Source of the DNA: Paralvinella palmiformis
Lineage: Eukaryota; Annelida; Polychaeta; Terebellida; Alvinellidae
Direction: 5' to 3'
DNA length: 64,000 nt
Assembly (NCBI GenBank): GCA_025642065.1
Contig: JAODUP010000271.1
Location: 782,463-846,462, forward strand
Both the position numbers and the translations under genes were made by a program. Below are positions 49,028 through 61,680 of the stretch, piece after piece; the first letter of the stretch is position 1; each line of letters opens with the position of its first letter. The notes under the pieces were generated by a model that saw only the letters and a list, made by a program, of their open reading frames with translations, searched no databases and was not told the origin of the DNA.

Positions 49028-49925
49028 AATGGAAGTAGTTTTTAACAGAGAGCTTAAATATGGAGAGGCGTTACTCTTGCCGCGCCATGTTGAATTGTGA
49101 ACCAGTGGCGCCTCCAGCGACCGGAGGTATTTCTCAGATAAACAAAAGCTCTCTGGTTGTCCACATGTGATCGTGTACACGTGTGCGCATGGTTGCCAAT
49201 ACTAGTACTATATGTTACATGATCACATACTCTTTTATTAATTAACACTTTAATTGTGCACACATGATATCGAAAAAAAAACGAAGCTCTGAAACTGTAA
49301 ATAAAGAATTAAGTGATGTCACAACCCAGTCACTTAATTCATAGCCTACAATTTCAATTTGCAATCACTTGACAGCTGATCAGAAAATAATTGAACATGG
49401 TTTATGTTATTTCACAGCTTTGTGTGTGGAAGGCGTATTTTTCATAAGTTTTTTTAATGAAAACAATTAGGTATATATGAGGTAAATGCATACAAACATA
49501 CTTTCATCATGTCAGTTTATCATAGTCGATAATTTTTTATTTATCTGGATATATACATATAATGATATATACCGCTATTATAACTCAACCATAACACAAT
49601 TCACCATATATTCATCATGTCCGTTTATCATATATTAACTAAAAAAAATCATACGTTCATTTAAAGTCTACACCTCAATAATATAGACCATGCAATATAG
49701 ACCTGCCCAGCTGAGAACAAAGAATATACATGGGATATTAACAATGTTTATGTTTGCGTTAACATGTTGGAGATAGAGAAATTAGTACTTTCATAATATA
49801 AGCGGCATCAAATCTCTTGTGCCACGGGATCATCTCCAGTTACAATCAGTCTTTTGTTATCAAATGGACAGAATAACCCAAATTGCTTGCAGCTCTAAAC
49901 AACCACTACTACAAAAATATGACAT
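49028..49925. other. Intergenic DNA
   Basis: Nothing recognised. Confidence 0.45.
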
Positions 49926-51273
49926 TTAGTACAGATCAGTGAACTGTTTAAAGTTAGACAGATTATACCCAGAGATGTAATAGACACATGCATTGACTAC
50001 TGTAACAGATAACTCAAAATCATCTATCACATCCAATACCAGTAAATCTGTATCCAAGAGATTGGCTTGTTTACATGGTATCTCATCATCATAGAACTTC
50101 AAGGACTGAAACACAACAATACCTTGTAAAATAATGACTTGAACCAAGTGCATACACAATGTGTAAACACATGTTTTCCTTTTTTCAAGTTGGTTAAAGA
50201 ATTTGATTTGATATGCATTTAAGTTATGAAGAGAAGTATACCAATTAAAGCACATGAGCTGAACATTCAGGTATAATTCAGGTGCTGGTAATCCTTTTTT
50301 TTTTATTAAGATATGAAATGGGCTGACAAAATTAATTTCTTGTTTCTTATTTAATTAATTTTATAATACCAATTTTCACCACTTAATATTTATAAATATT
50401 AATTACCATCACAACTGGCCCTGTCTCCTGTATAGATTTCCTATTTGTTAATACCTTCCTCTTTGATTTCAGTGGATGCATGAGGTGGATTTGGTACATC
50501 AAAAATAGTTGGAATAGCATTCTAAATCAATTTATCTCTTGTCTGGTTTATGAATTCCATTTCAGTGAAGTGCATATCATACATTCTACAATTAGAATTC
50601 AAGTAATTTAAATCTTTCCTCATCATATATCTGAACGACAACAATTAATAACCCATCTTTTACTTCTGTCAATAGAAAAAATTACAAAATGAATGTTTTT
50701 ACCGCTAGTTGGGGTATTTAATAATTAATTTCATAACATTTAAATTATAAATAGAAGTCCATATATATAAATAAGTACCAATTGCTTACGCTTAAAAATA
50801 AATATGGATGCAGGTGATCTTGTAAATACTCATCTACTTATAATTATTGTAATTAGGGAAAAAATTTCTGATTATAGTAATGTAATTTTAGAAGTCCAAT
50901 TATATTATTAACAATAACAAAGTAAAATATACCTCCCGCCCGTAACATCTTCAGTGGCTCCAGTACATGTAACTGTAAGCTTATGTATATCTTACCCATT
51001 TTGTGATTAATAGGTTGATATTGTTCAAAAAAAAAATAGATCTAGATAGATCTTGCTTGGGCCTACTGCTTGGGTCATGTCAAGTAGGGGCGTGTCTATT
51101 TCAAATTGTTATGCTTATTTTTTTTTTAATATCCTTTATTTAAAAAAAAGTCAGATCATATCAAATTTTTACACTAGCTTTCATTTCCTTTCGGAAATGT
51201 GTTTATTTGTGCATACTTTTCTGTTACTGCAACCGAAAGCGGCGCAGAATGAACCAGTGCCATTAGGCGCCAT
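49926..51273 (-). pseudogene. THAP-domain gene relic, probably P-element/THAP9-like
   Basis: Exon-like piece 51273-51217 reads MAPNGTGSFCAAFGCSNRK and ends at a GTATGC donor; C-x4-C is the first half of a THAP zinc finger. Piece 50690-50455 reads a degenerate RWVINCC, frameshifts, then gives LNSNCRMYDMHFTEMEF, and ends with NAIPTIFDVPNPP before a GTATTA donor. A TAG stands where THAP proteins usually have Trp just before NAIPT, and Tyr replaces the zinc-ligand Cys (RMYDMH for the usual RxCxxH). A last piece, 50105-49926, after a good acceptor reads CVYYISGYNLSNF, resembling the C-terminal YIAGY motif of P-element-like transposases. The damage argues for a dead gene. The link between the THAP part and the last piece is inference from order and strand. 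Confidence 0.6.
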
Positions 51274-51423
51274 GTTAACGAAGGGAGCTGTCCGTGACAA
51301 TCTACCTCCGGTCGCAAGGGCCCTGGCGCTCCATGAATTCAAAATGGCGCCCCATGTTAAAACGCGAAGTAACACGTCTTGTTATAAATAGTCTTTGTTT
51401 TTAGTAAGGGATTGTTCTTGATT

Positions 51424-51670
51424 CAGCCAAGTCAGCGGTGATTGGACCAAGTGACAATGTGGGGGTCTACCGGACAACAACGTCCCCATATATATCTTGA
51501 TTTTTTAAAATTTTATTTAGAGTGGAGAGTTTCGAGGAGTGCATATTTTTGTACAGTTTCGAGTAGAGTTTGTAGAGTGAGTAGAATTTATAGGAATAAA
51601 GTAGATTCAAGACTACATGAGTTCGGAGTTTTGAAAGAGGCTGCTTAGCTAGGTCCGAGATCCGGGACGG
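51424..51670 (+). mobile_element. LTR-like repeat, copy 1
   Basis: Shares landmarks with 56870-57125: TGTGGGG(G)TCTACC, GACAACAACG, a TATATATCTTG box, TTTCGAGGAGTG, GGAATAAAGTAGATTC and CCGAGATCCGGGAC. A TATA box followed about 100 bp on by AATAAA is the layout of a retroelement LTR. The leading AGCCAAGTCAGCGG also occurs at 48626. No internal retroelement genes are adjacent. Confidence 0.55.
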
Positions 51671-52890
51671 ACGGTCGAGCAGGTCGTCATGCTATGATTC
51701 AAGTTGCTCTGTGGGAGGCATCCATAGTTTGACCATTAAAGATGGTATTAGACTCAACAACGCACTCACTGGCAGGCAGTTGTCTGCAGAGAAATGGTTT
51801 CGCAACTGTTGCAGTAAGATAGCAATAAAACGAATGCCAATATAGACCTTGCCAATTAAGCTAGTGACATCAGTCGGCAGGATTTAAAACTACTGCAATC
51901 GGGTCGTAAACACGATTCTTTAATCGCAGAATCTGGATCACCTTTCCTTTTCAGTGTGTACGCGAGATTTGTTTATCTATTTTAACGATAATTCCTGGTG
52001 ATAATACTCCACGATTCCAACAGCCAGTAAAGGAAAATTAAAGATATGGTGATAATTGGTATATTTCTATTCAAAGAAGACTGATTTAGTAAACAAATAG
52101 ATTAAATTGGAAGTTCTTTGTGGTAGTTTGCAGAACACTTTTCACGTGTACAAGCGGATTGCCGTATTCGTAGTGAAAGTTTACGTATAGGCAGTGGCTT
52201 TCCCATAGTGTTTCTTCAATACACATCTTTGACCACTTATAATAATATCGAAAATGGACAAGGCGGTTTTGATACTATCATTTTACCAGGACAACTCAGA
52301 GATATCTTCAACGATTTGTTTTATTTGTGGTCATTTTCCGTGTAGAACGTTCGCCGTCTTCTAGCGGTAGACTCATGGCGCATGCGCACGTTAGTGATAA
52401 TGCGGTGGCATAGATGGGATAATTCTAATAAACAAACGGGTGTGCCATTTGAATGGAAAATACTCATCAAATCGGAGACTTGTTGTGTTACACAAAAGTT
52501 TTGCATGATAGAGCAATAATCCGGCATTGATATGTTGCATTTGTGTATCATTTCTCGTGAAATAACGCGAACCATGAGTTGATTTAAAATGTAAACAAAC
52601 CCCGTCTGTCGCCATTTCAATTTTCAAGAGATAACCGATACTAGGGGACTTCGCTAAAAATATTTACTCTCATTTGTTGACAATTAAAATATTTAATAAT
52701 GGAATATAATGAACAACAAGAAACTAATCTATCACTAGAAGTATTTTCCTATCTGAATTCCAATTGTATTACGCATTAGATCGTTGTTCAAACCGAGATG
52801 TTCAGAACAAGAATCCGGCCTACCTTGAAAACCATGAAACTCCGCCTCTGCTGCTCTGGTCGGTGACCCGAACTGTAAAAGACCGCGAAA
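51671..52890. other. Intergenic DNA with a promoter-like GC patch
   Basis: Contains a perfect palindromic NRF1-type site GCGCATGCGC near 52378 and a minus-strand ATG in GAAATGGCGAC context at 52614. The resulting frame (to 52391) has no recognisable domain, so no gene is called. Confidence 0.35.
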
Positions 52891-52891
52891 A

Positions 52892-53434
52892 TTAGTTGGC
52901 AAGGTCTATTGATCTCTTGTAACAAAGAAGAGGTGTGTGCATTGGACCTATTATACTGAACTCTTGGAACCCTTGGCATTTCCTTTTCAGTACCAACTGC
53001 TTTGCTTCGTTGTGCCATCTCTGGAATTCTACACCAATGGCATCCCTCAAATGTTGAATCTCTGGTTTGATATTATCAATCATTGTGTATGCCTCAAGGA
53101 CGTCAATATCTCTTCTTTGTAGTTTAGCTGTCAAACCTTTCAAATAATCCAAACTATTTTTCAATACTCTGAAGCCAACAATAACCACAAAACTCTGCAG
53201 ACTACTTTTCGAACCATGAGCGGTAGTCTTGGTGTCGCTATCCCAATTCCAGCGCCTTTCAAGTGACCTCATGTTCATAAAGCTTTCCAAATATTTCCAA
53301 AGAAGAATGTCTTTCAGCCTAGCATGTCTTGCACAAACCTTTAAGTTTCTCGTGGCGAGTATTGGGGCAATATTGTTCCAGGAAGTTTTGCCACTTGAGA
53401 GAATTACTATCTTATTATTTAACAAACAAATCAC
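52892..53434 (-). pseudogene. hAT-like / ZMYM-type transposase fragment
   Basis: A 180-codon frame whose middle reads FVVIVGFRVLKNSLDYLKGLT, then AKLQRRDIDVLEAY and a helical continuation. This is the pattern around the inserted helical region of hAT-family transposases such as those behind ZMYM1/ZMYM6-like and P52rIPK-like proteins. No dimerisation domain or N-terminal zinc finger is visible and both ends stop abruptly. A hairpin (53412-53508) overlaps its 5' end. Assignment is by pattern memory; a profile search would settle it. Confidence 0.55.
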
Positions 53435-53508
53435 AATAATACTTCATTTTATACCAACTAACTTAGTATAAAATAAAGTATAATTGTGATTTGTCTGTTA
53501 AATAATAA
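53412..53508. repeat. 97-bp hairpin with 43-bp arms
   Basis: Arms 53412-53454 and 53466-53508 are inverted copies with 40 of 43 matches around an 11-bp loop. They are AT-rich. Could be a foldback MITE or, if transcribed, a long double-stranded stem. Confidence 0.8.
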
Positions 53509-53749
53509 TGTTATCAGACACACATTACACAATACTCAATGTGTGGTTATTTAAGAATGACAAATTCGCAGTACTATTACTAGTTATTATGTCGCCAAAT
53601 GATATATTGCATTTAAAAAAGAGCATCCCTACTAGAGATGGGGATGGGGTTCTTACCCCCTGAGAAGTGGGGGTTTTGGCACTTGACCCCCCCCCCCCCA
53701 TAGTCATGGTCTAATCATATTATCGCTGTTTGTAAAAAAGGCTCGAAAA

Positions 53750-53980
53750 ATGTTTCTTTTATTTATAAAGTCAAGCACATGCTTGAAAACAACCACTTAT
53801 ACATGTTATAATGTTCACGCATGTGCGATTTGGGGTAATACTTACAGGTCTCGATTACATACTTTGATGCTATTACTAAAGGAGGCCATCCGTAATATTG
53901 CCAAAGCTAGTTATTTAGACCATACCCATCCACTGTTTGTTCAATACAAGTGTTTGAAATTGTTAGATATTGAAAAATAA
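53750..53980 (+). pseudogene. LINE reverse transcriptase 3' end fragment
   Basis: Reads AIWGNTYRSRL, then EAIRNIAKASYLDHTHPLF, the conserved tail of the reverse transcriptase in many invertebrate Jockey/Rex-type LINEs. Upstream RT motifs are absent. Confidence 0.7.
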
Positions 53981-56219
<2,239 letters not shown>

Positions 56220-56281
56220 CATGGATAGTTAAGGGGAGGGGGGTCCGTCTAAAACTAACTTTGTCCCACTCGATATTTGGT

Positions 56282-56330
56282 CGGGGGCGTGGTGTCCCCG
56301 GGCTATCGCTTGTTTGGCACAGCCTCTAGA
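56282..56330 (-). mobile_element. SINE family B, 3' end scrap
   Basis: About 40 bp resemble the family B 3' end (CCCC(G/A)GGCT(A/G)TCGCTT, then GGCACAGCCTCTA). The rest of the element is missing. Confidence 0.5.
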
Positions 56331-56604
56331 CCGGGGGCGGTGATTTGTTGACTCCTTATATACATTATACAGACTGGTGGTCGTAGGCATGGCTCAACCT
56401 GCCCAAGGTGGGTGGCACCCTTACGGCATACAATGTCACTATTTATCGACTTGACGAGTTGGCGAAATTATGGTTCGTCTGAACCGGAGGCTTGGAGTTA
56501 TTTACCAGGAACTCTGTCATATACCTAAGTAGCTCGTAAATAACAAACTATCTACCTCCATAACTGGGAAAACCGAATTATTATTATTGGCAGTAGAACA
56601 CGGG

Positions 56605-56840
56605 TGTAAAGTCATGGTCGGTTAACGATTTGATTGAGGTTAGGGAGAATAAATGATCGCCCGTTCGTGCCGCTTAACGGTTTGTGGCCGACCAATTGTG
56701 GGGTCAAATGAGTGTGAAACCACAGTTCTCCGATTGATTGATGTGCGAAAGAAGTTGGTGGTCTCTTGCTGGGATCGAACCTTTTGACCTTTGGCACTAA
56801 GCGCCGATTGCTTGACCACTAGGCCACCGGAGCTCACGTG
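56605..56840 (-). mobile_element. SINE-like family C with tRNA-like head
   Basis: The minus strand begins GTGAGCTCCGGTGGCCTAGTGG (A box) and has the B-box-like GGTTCGATCCC, then a body that is different from families A and B (CACCAACTTCTTTCGCACATC, matching 48336-48512). Families B and C share nearly the same head, suggesting body swapping on a common tRNA-derived promoter. Confidence 0.75.
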
Positions 56841-56869
56841 TGCTGGTGGGGGGGGGGGATGATTGTGGG

Positions 56870-57125
56870 GTCTACCAGACAACAACGCTGGCGGTGCTGA
56901 GGGGACAATTCCTTATATATATCTTGATTTTTGTAGATTTGTTTGAGTGGTGGTTCTGGAGTGTATAGTTTCGAGGAGTGTATCGTTTTTGTACAGTAGA
57001 GGAATAAAGTAGATTCGAGACCACACGAGTTCGGAGTTTGGAAAGAGAGAACTTAGCTAAGGCCGAGATCCGGGACAGCCGGACAGCCGAGTCGGCCGCA
57101 TCCCGGATCTCGGCACGTTTCACGG
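56870..57125 (+). mobile_element. LTR-like repeat, copy 2, with terminal palindrome
   Basis: Matches 51424-51670 in the TATA and AATAAA landmarks. It ends with a 14-bp perfect inverted repeat, GCCGAGATCCGGGA at 57062-57075 and its complement at 57101-57114, separated by 25 bp. No flanking duplication found. Confidence 0.55.
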
Positions 57126-57765
57126 GTAATAACAGATCCATAGTTTACGTGTAAAATGCTAACGACTCTAGCACTGCCACGTTACGTACCTTCTAATTAG
57201 TGTCCAGGAGATATTAACTCGTTTAATAAAATAGAGAATCATCAGCGACAAACGGAGATGTTACAAAGACATCCTTCAAACATAATACAGTTAATCAGCT
57301 ATATAGTGTGAATGTTGTGTGTAAGTGGAAATGCAGACTAGTAAATAGAGCAAATTAGAAATGATGGATCGTGGCAGCGTTGTCATTGAATATGACATCG
57401 CGGCTTACATTGTGATGATCTGCTCTTTGTCTTGTCTGGATAATGATAAGGGATGAATTTTTTTTTCTTTTAATCAGATGAATCCATTATGATAATTTCT
57501 TTTCTATCATCTGATAATATCAGCTCTTTTATGGCCAACCAATCAATGAGGTCAACATCACAGGCTTGGAGATGGCATTTAGTGTCATCTTCGTTTGTCG
57601 GAGAACCGAATTTGAATATGATAAATGCTAATAATAATAATCATATTATTAATAATAATAATTTTTAATAATATCAGTTGTTTATAGATGTCATAAATAG
57701 GCTAATTTAAATAACTAGGTTTTAAGAACTTTACTAAATAATTTCATGTTTCGTTTAATATGAAC
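57126..57765. other. Intergenic DNA
   Basis: No gene. A short AAT-rich palindromic stretch is at about 57630-57675. Confidence 0.45.
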
Positions 57766-57768
57766 AAG

Positions 57769-57955
57769 CCGCGTCTCCGTGGTCTAACTGGTAGCGAGTT
57801 GGATTACAGATAACTACCACCCGATTTCGAATCTCGGCGTGGACATAGCTGAAGATTGTTTCATCTTTGACTTCGCTTCATTACCTTTGGAGGTCGCTCG
57901 GCCCATTTGGCCTACCATGTGCACAAAAGTGGCCGTAAAACATCAATCATTATCT
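57769..57955 (+). mobile_element. SINE family A copy
   Basis: Near full length, diverged: A box TGGTCTAACTGG, B box TTTCGAATC, body ending GTGGCCGTAAAACATC. The tail is short and target-site duplication unclear, so this copy is probably older. Confidence 0.85.
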
Positions 57956-58552
57956 TTCCAAGGCTGGTAGCTGATGATTGGAAATATTTAGTTGCATACA
58001 TAGCTAAGTATCTTTATGGTAACATCAAATGGAACAAGACTCGGACCATAGGAGCCTCGATCGTTGGTATATTCTTTTGTATCATATTGGTTAAATATGG
58101 TGGATCTGTTTCACTCTGAGTGCAACGTACTGAGTGAACCAGCATCTTATTCTTAATTCCTGACTGCTTGCTAACATCAATCAATGCTTTAAAACCAAAA
58201 CAGAAGTACATTTTCCAACAGTTTGATTGACATTTTACCTGAAAATTAACAGTCAATCCATAAGAACGTTTAACAATTGGAAGTTAAATCATATGCAATT
58301 TTGTGGCCAACCACGACATTTCTGCAAGGAATCACATATTTACCCAATCACTGCATAACAATTAACTTATTTAACATTAACATGTTATAAACCATTCAAT
58401 GTTAATGACAGTTATTCATTGTCTGTTCAATTTATCACCAAATGCAATTACGTTTTAAGGGATAGAAGATTCGAATTAGTATATGTTAGAGTTGATTCAA
58501 CCAATCAATGATCGCTATTGACCTGGTAAAACCATGTCCATCATAATACTAG
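57956..58552. other. Intergenic DNA
   Basis: Nothing recognised. Confidence 0.4.
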
Positions 58553-58555
58553 TAA

Positions 58556-58880
58556 TAATAATAATAATAATATTGTATATTTAATAAAGCACCCTTACTG
58601 GGAGTAGCCATTCTGTCACTGTACGGTGAGATACAGGTACCTGCAACAGTATCTCACTGGATGACCTGAGTTTTCTGGATGACTTTCTAATGGACACCAG
58701 TTTGTTCAGGTATTCGGGTAACTGATTGTTGTTATTAACATTTTGAAATCGATACACTGTCTAATAGGTAGCCAACGTAGTTTTTCAATGATTTGGATGA
58801 TATGATGTTTTCGAGTAATTGTCACTATGCGAGCTGAACTATTGTGGATTCATAGAAGGTATTTGATATTATCCACCGTA
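58556..58880 (-). mobile_element. CR1/L2-like LINE 3' end
   Basis: Homologous to the LINE 3' end at 9370-9750, same strand: an (AAT)n tail at 58553-58573, then TTTAATAAAGCACCCTTACT, CTGGATGACCTGAGTTTT and the region just past the end of the RT. More diverged than the pair at 9.4-11.2 kb. Confidence 0.82.
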
Positions 58881-59015
58881 TATCCATATTTCAACAAATA
58901 ACACATTACTGAAAACCCAAATACCATTTATAGCCATATTTATTACACGACCAGAGTTTCCTGACGAAAATGTATACAGGGCATGATCAATGCAGTATCT
59001 TCTAACTAAACTGGT
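58881..59015. other. Short intergenic stretch
   Basis: Nothing recognised. Confidence 0.4.
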
Positions 59016-59118
59016 CATGTACCCGTAACCCACTTTGAATATATAATTATGACAGGTCTGATGGGCTACCCATCAAACCTGTCAGAATTATATCGTCGAA
59101 GTGGGTTACGAGTACATG
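59016..59118. repeat. 103-bp near-perfect palindrome
   Basis: Arms 59016-59065 and 59069-59118, 44 of 50 matches, three-base loop (CTA). Outermost and innermost parts are perfectly paired. Could be a MITE or a hairpin-prone locus. Confidence 0.85.
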
Positions 59119-59655
59119 ACAAAGGTTAAAGCTAATCCTATGTTGACTTCCTTTTCAAAATGGGGGAACTATTGTAGATTGTTCCTGCAATAATCTGTTT
59201 TAGTATTTTCTGTTATCTAAACAAACTATACGATTTTAATATGATCGATTCTGGTTGGTTAAACAGCTTCTCTCTCGTTGATGCCAGGAATTCCAGGAGT
59301 TGTACTCCCAGGATGTAATATTTTGCACTGATAGTTATAATAATAGTGTGGCTCCGCTATGACGCGGACCATAATAACAAGAAATCGGTTATAACTCGGT
59401 CAGATCTTAGACTCCAACTCGCGGGATCCATAATATTTAATTTTCCGCGAAATCTACCACTGACCGATCAAATTTTCGAAATAATTTGAACGCGTTTTCA
59501 GTTTGTATTCACATATTTAAAAAAAACCCAGAGCCAACAGTCACAAACTGCCCCGTTATCCTCAATACCAGATGTCAGCAACAATTGTGAACATTTTCAT
59601 TAAAGTGCGATTGCTTGAGTAGATGAACGAGTAGATTTGTCGATCCAAGTCTTAA
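59119..59655. other. Intergenic DNA, possible Tigger-like end
   Basis: The stretch at about 59350-59420 (GGCTCCGCTATGACGCGG, then GGTTATAACTCGG) resembles the TATAACGCGG-rich ends of Tigger elements. No ORF follows directly. Confidence 0.35.
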
Positions 59656-59659
59656 TATA

Positions 59660-59748
59660 TAATATTCACAACTAGTGCGAGATCTAGCGGCAGTCGGACA
59701 CACTACGGTTGTGGGCCGCGATCTCAAGCAACTTGACTGGCAAAAGAC
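59660..59748. repeat. Dispersed repeat shared with 24345-24430
   Basis: Shared landmarks CACAACTAG(T/C)GCGA, CACTACGGTTGTGGG (ACTACGGTTGTGGG in the other copy) and TGACTGGCA. Same orientation in both places. Class unknown. Confidence 0.65.
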
Positions 59749-59763
59749 GTCTAAGCGGGAGGT

Positions 59764-59850
59764 ATACACACACACACATATACATACATATATAAATAAA
59801 CACGCATGCACACACTCATACACAAATACACACACACACATAAACAAACA
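59764..59850. repeat. (CA)n-rich microsatellite
   Basis: Imperfect CA/CATA repeats giving His-Thr frames on the plus strand. Confidence 0.85.
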
Positions 59851-59867
59851 CGAATAAATTCAACTGT

Positions 59868-59952
59868 GCATTGCTTTAATTAAGTATAGATTAAAAGAGG
59901 TACATGTTTTAAAGGATCTATAGGTTTTGATGTTCTGAGCCAGTGCCACCAA

Positions 59953-60038
<86 letters not shown>

Positions 60039-60045
60039 TAAAACA
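59868..60045. repeat. Dispersed repeat with internal (AT)n(GT)n, copy 1
   Basis: Shares about 70 bp with 61254-61352: GTTTTAAAGGAT, TAGGTTTTGATGTTCTGAGCC and AGTGCCA, then a variable AT/GT tract and a CCTAA motif. The microsatellite (59955-60037) sits at the same place as the short ATGTATATGTG of the other copy. Confidence 0.75.
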
Positions 60046-60690
60046 CACATTGTCCGTGCCAGACATCGGACCTATTTCGATCCAGATTCCTTATTACCCC
60101 AAAGTTAGAAAGTTATGTCGTCAATATCACATGTTTTACAGCGTCAGTAATGTTGTCCTTTTACGTGGTCTTGTAAAGGGATCTTCTGTTAATTCATGCA
60201 ATGCCGTTTGAGACATTTGTTACTCCGGCAGACATCTCCGTGGGTATTAAGCTGCGGACAGAGCTTTTTCCCATATTATGAGTAATTAGGTGACACTGAT
60301 ATAGGGAAATTGTTGAATATATAGCTATTATAATCCCGACGTGCCATTCGCAGTATCGGAGATCCGCTGTTCTCGACCATGGGTCAAATAGATCAAGTGG
60401 ATAGTCGCTTTAATTTAGATCCCACCACACCTAACTGCATATACTTAGAGACGCTAAATTTATGGGTTAATGAACGTTCACTTAGTGATGAACGGAAACG
60501 TATGAGGATTACCTGTTAGGTTTGACTAAATTATAGTATTTACTCAGGATTGAGACAATATTTCGTTCTAGTCCAGTAATAATCCATTGTACAGTATTGC
60601 TAGTTTATTTTTGGGCCAAGTCACGTCACTGCTTCCATATATAGGTAGAGTACACGACACAACATTTTCATGGGTAGAACTGAAACTGTA
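60046..60690. other. Intergenic DNA
   Basis: Nothing recognised. Confidence 0.4.
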
Positions 60691-60692
60691 GT

Positions 60693-60990
60693 GCGCCGAG
60701 AGCTGATAAAAGGCATACATTTTCATCCTGATCAGGTAAAAACTTGACGTTCAACTGAAAGTGTTATATTGGTTAGAGCGCCGAGAGTTCTTGAAAGCAC
60801 AAATTTTCATCCTGATCGGTTAACAGTTCCACTGATCGGCGAACAACTTGGCGACGCCGGTAGTGTATATGACACACCTTTGTCGTGTGCTTAACTTAAA
60901 CTGTTATGTTAGTTGTCGCGCCGAGAGCTCATAAAAGGCAAAACCCTTCACCCCGATCAACTAACAACTTGACGACGGCGAACCTATCGA
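60693..60990. repeat. Three degenerate repeats with a GCGCCGAGAG core
   Basis: Units begin at 60693, 60778 and 60918. Each has GCGCCGAGAG, a short (ATAAAAGGC)-like segment, then TT(T)TCATCCTGATC or its variant. Spacing of 85 and 140 bp is unequal, so it is not a simple satellite. Confidence 0.7.
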
Positions 60991-61253
60991 ACCTCTATCC
61001 GTATGGTTGATATAGGTAGGATTTGTTTAGCTATTCGAACCCAGAATGCGATCTGGTTTACATGTATGTGTTATTAACTGCGAGTTGTGGTGTCAAATGG
61101 TACCTTTTTATTTGCTTCCGCTCCTTTGTGGGGGTGACATATTTGTCACGTGCGGAAACTTGATTATCCGGGACCGACAGGCTGATGAGTATCCCAGACC
61201 TATATAGGTTTACGAATGTATAGATGTGTACTATTTTGTATGCTTAAATTCAA
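60991..61253. other. Intergenic DNA
   Basis: Nothing recognised. Confidence 0.4.
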
Positions 61254-61352
61254 TTATATATCGATTATGTATAAATTAATGGTGGTACAAGTTTTAAAGG
61301 ATGTGTAGGTTTTGATGTTCTGAGCCAGTGCCAACATGTATATGTGTCCTAA
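61254..61352. repeat. Dispersed repeat, copy 2
   Basis: Partner of 59868-60045, 1.3 kb away in the same orientation, without the expanded microsatellite. Confidence 0.75.
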
Positions 61353-61680
61353 CATACACACACACACAATTAATGCATTTTTAAGTGTAGGCCGATTGCT
61401 ATCGGCCCACAATATGCTAATTCTACTCTCTACGCATGCGCTGTAAATATTGTCTATTACAAACCATTTTGGCTCAATCAGCCAAACAAACCGCCCAATA
61501 ACAACCTTCATTTATTGTGTGACTTCACCCACTAAACAAGTTTGATTCTTTTTGTTATTTCACAGCTATTGCCTATGTTTTATTTATTGCAATTAGGAAC
61601 CATATTTTGTATATAAAATACCTCTGTTTTAATCATATCATCCCTCAAATGCTATTCTTCTTGTACAACACTACAAACTG

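Noticed and set aside
52391..52627. Small gene starting at the ATGGCGAC near an NRF1-like site
   Set aside because: The 70-codon frame has no recognisable domain and no visible splice partner; promoter-like motifs alone are not enough.
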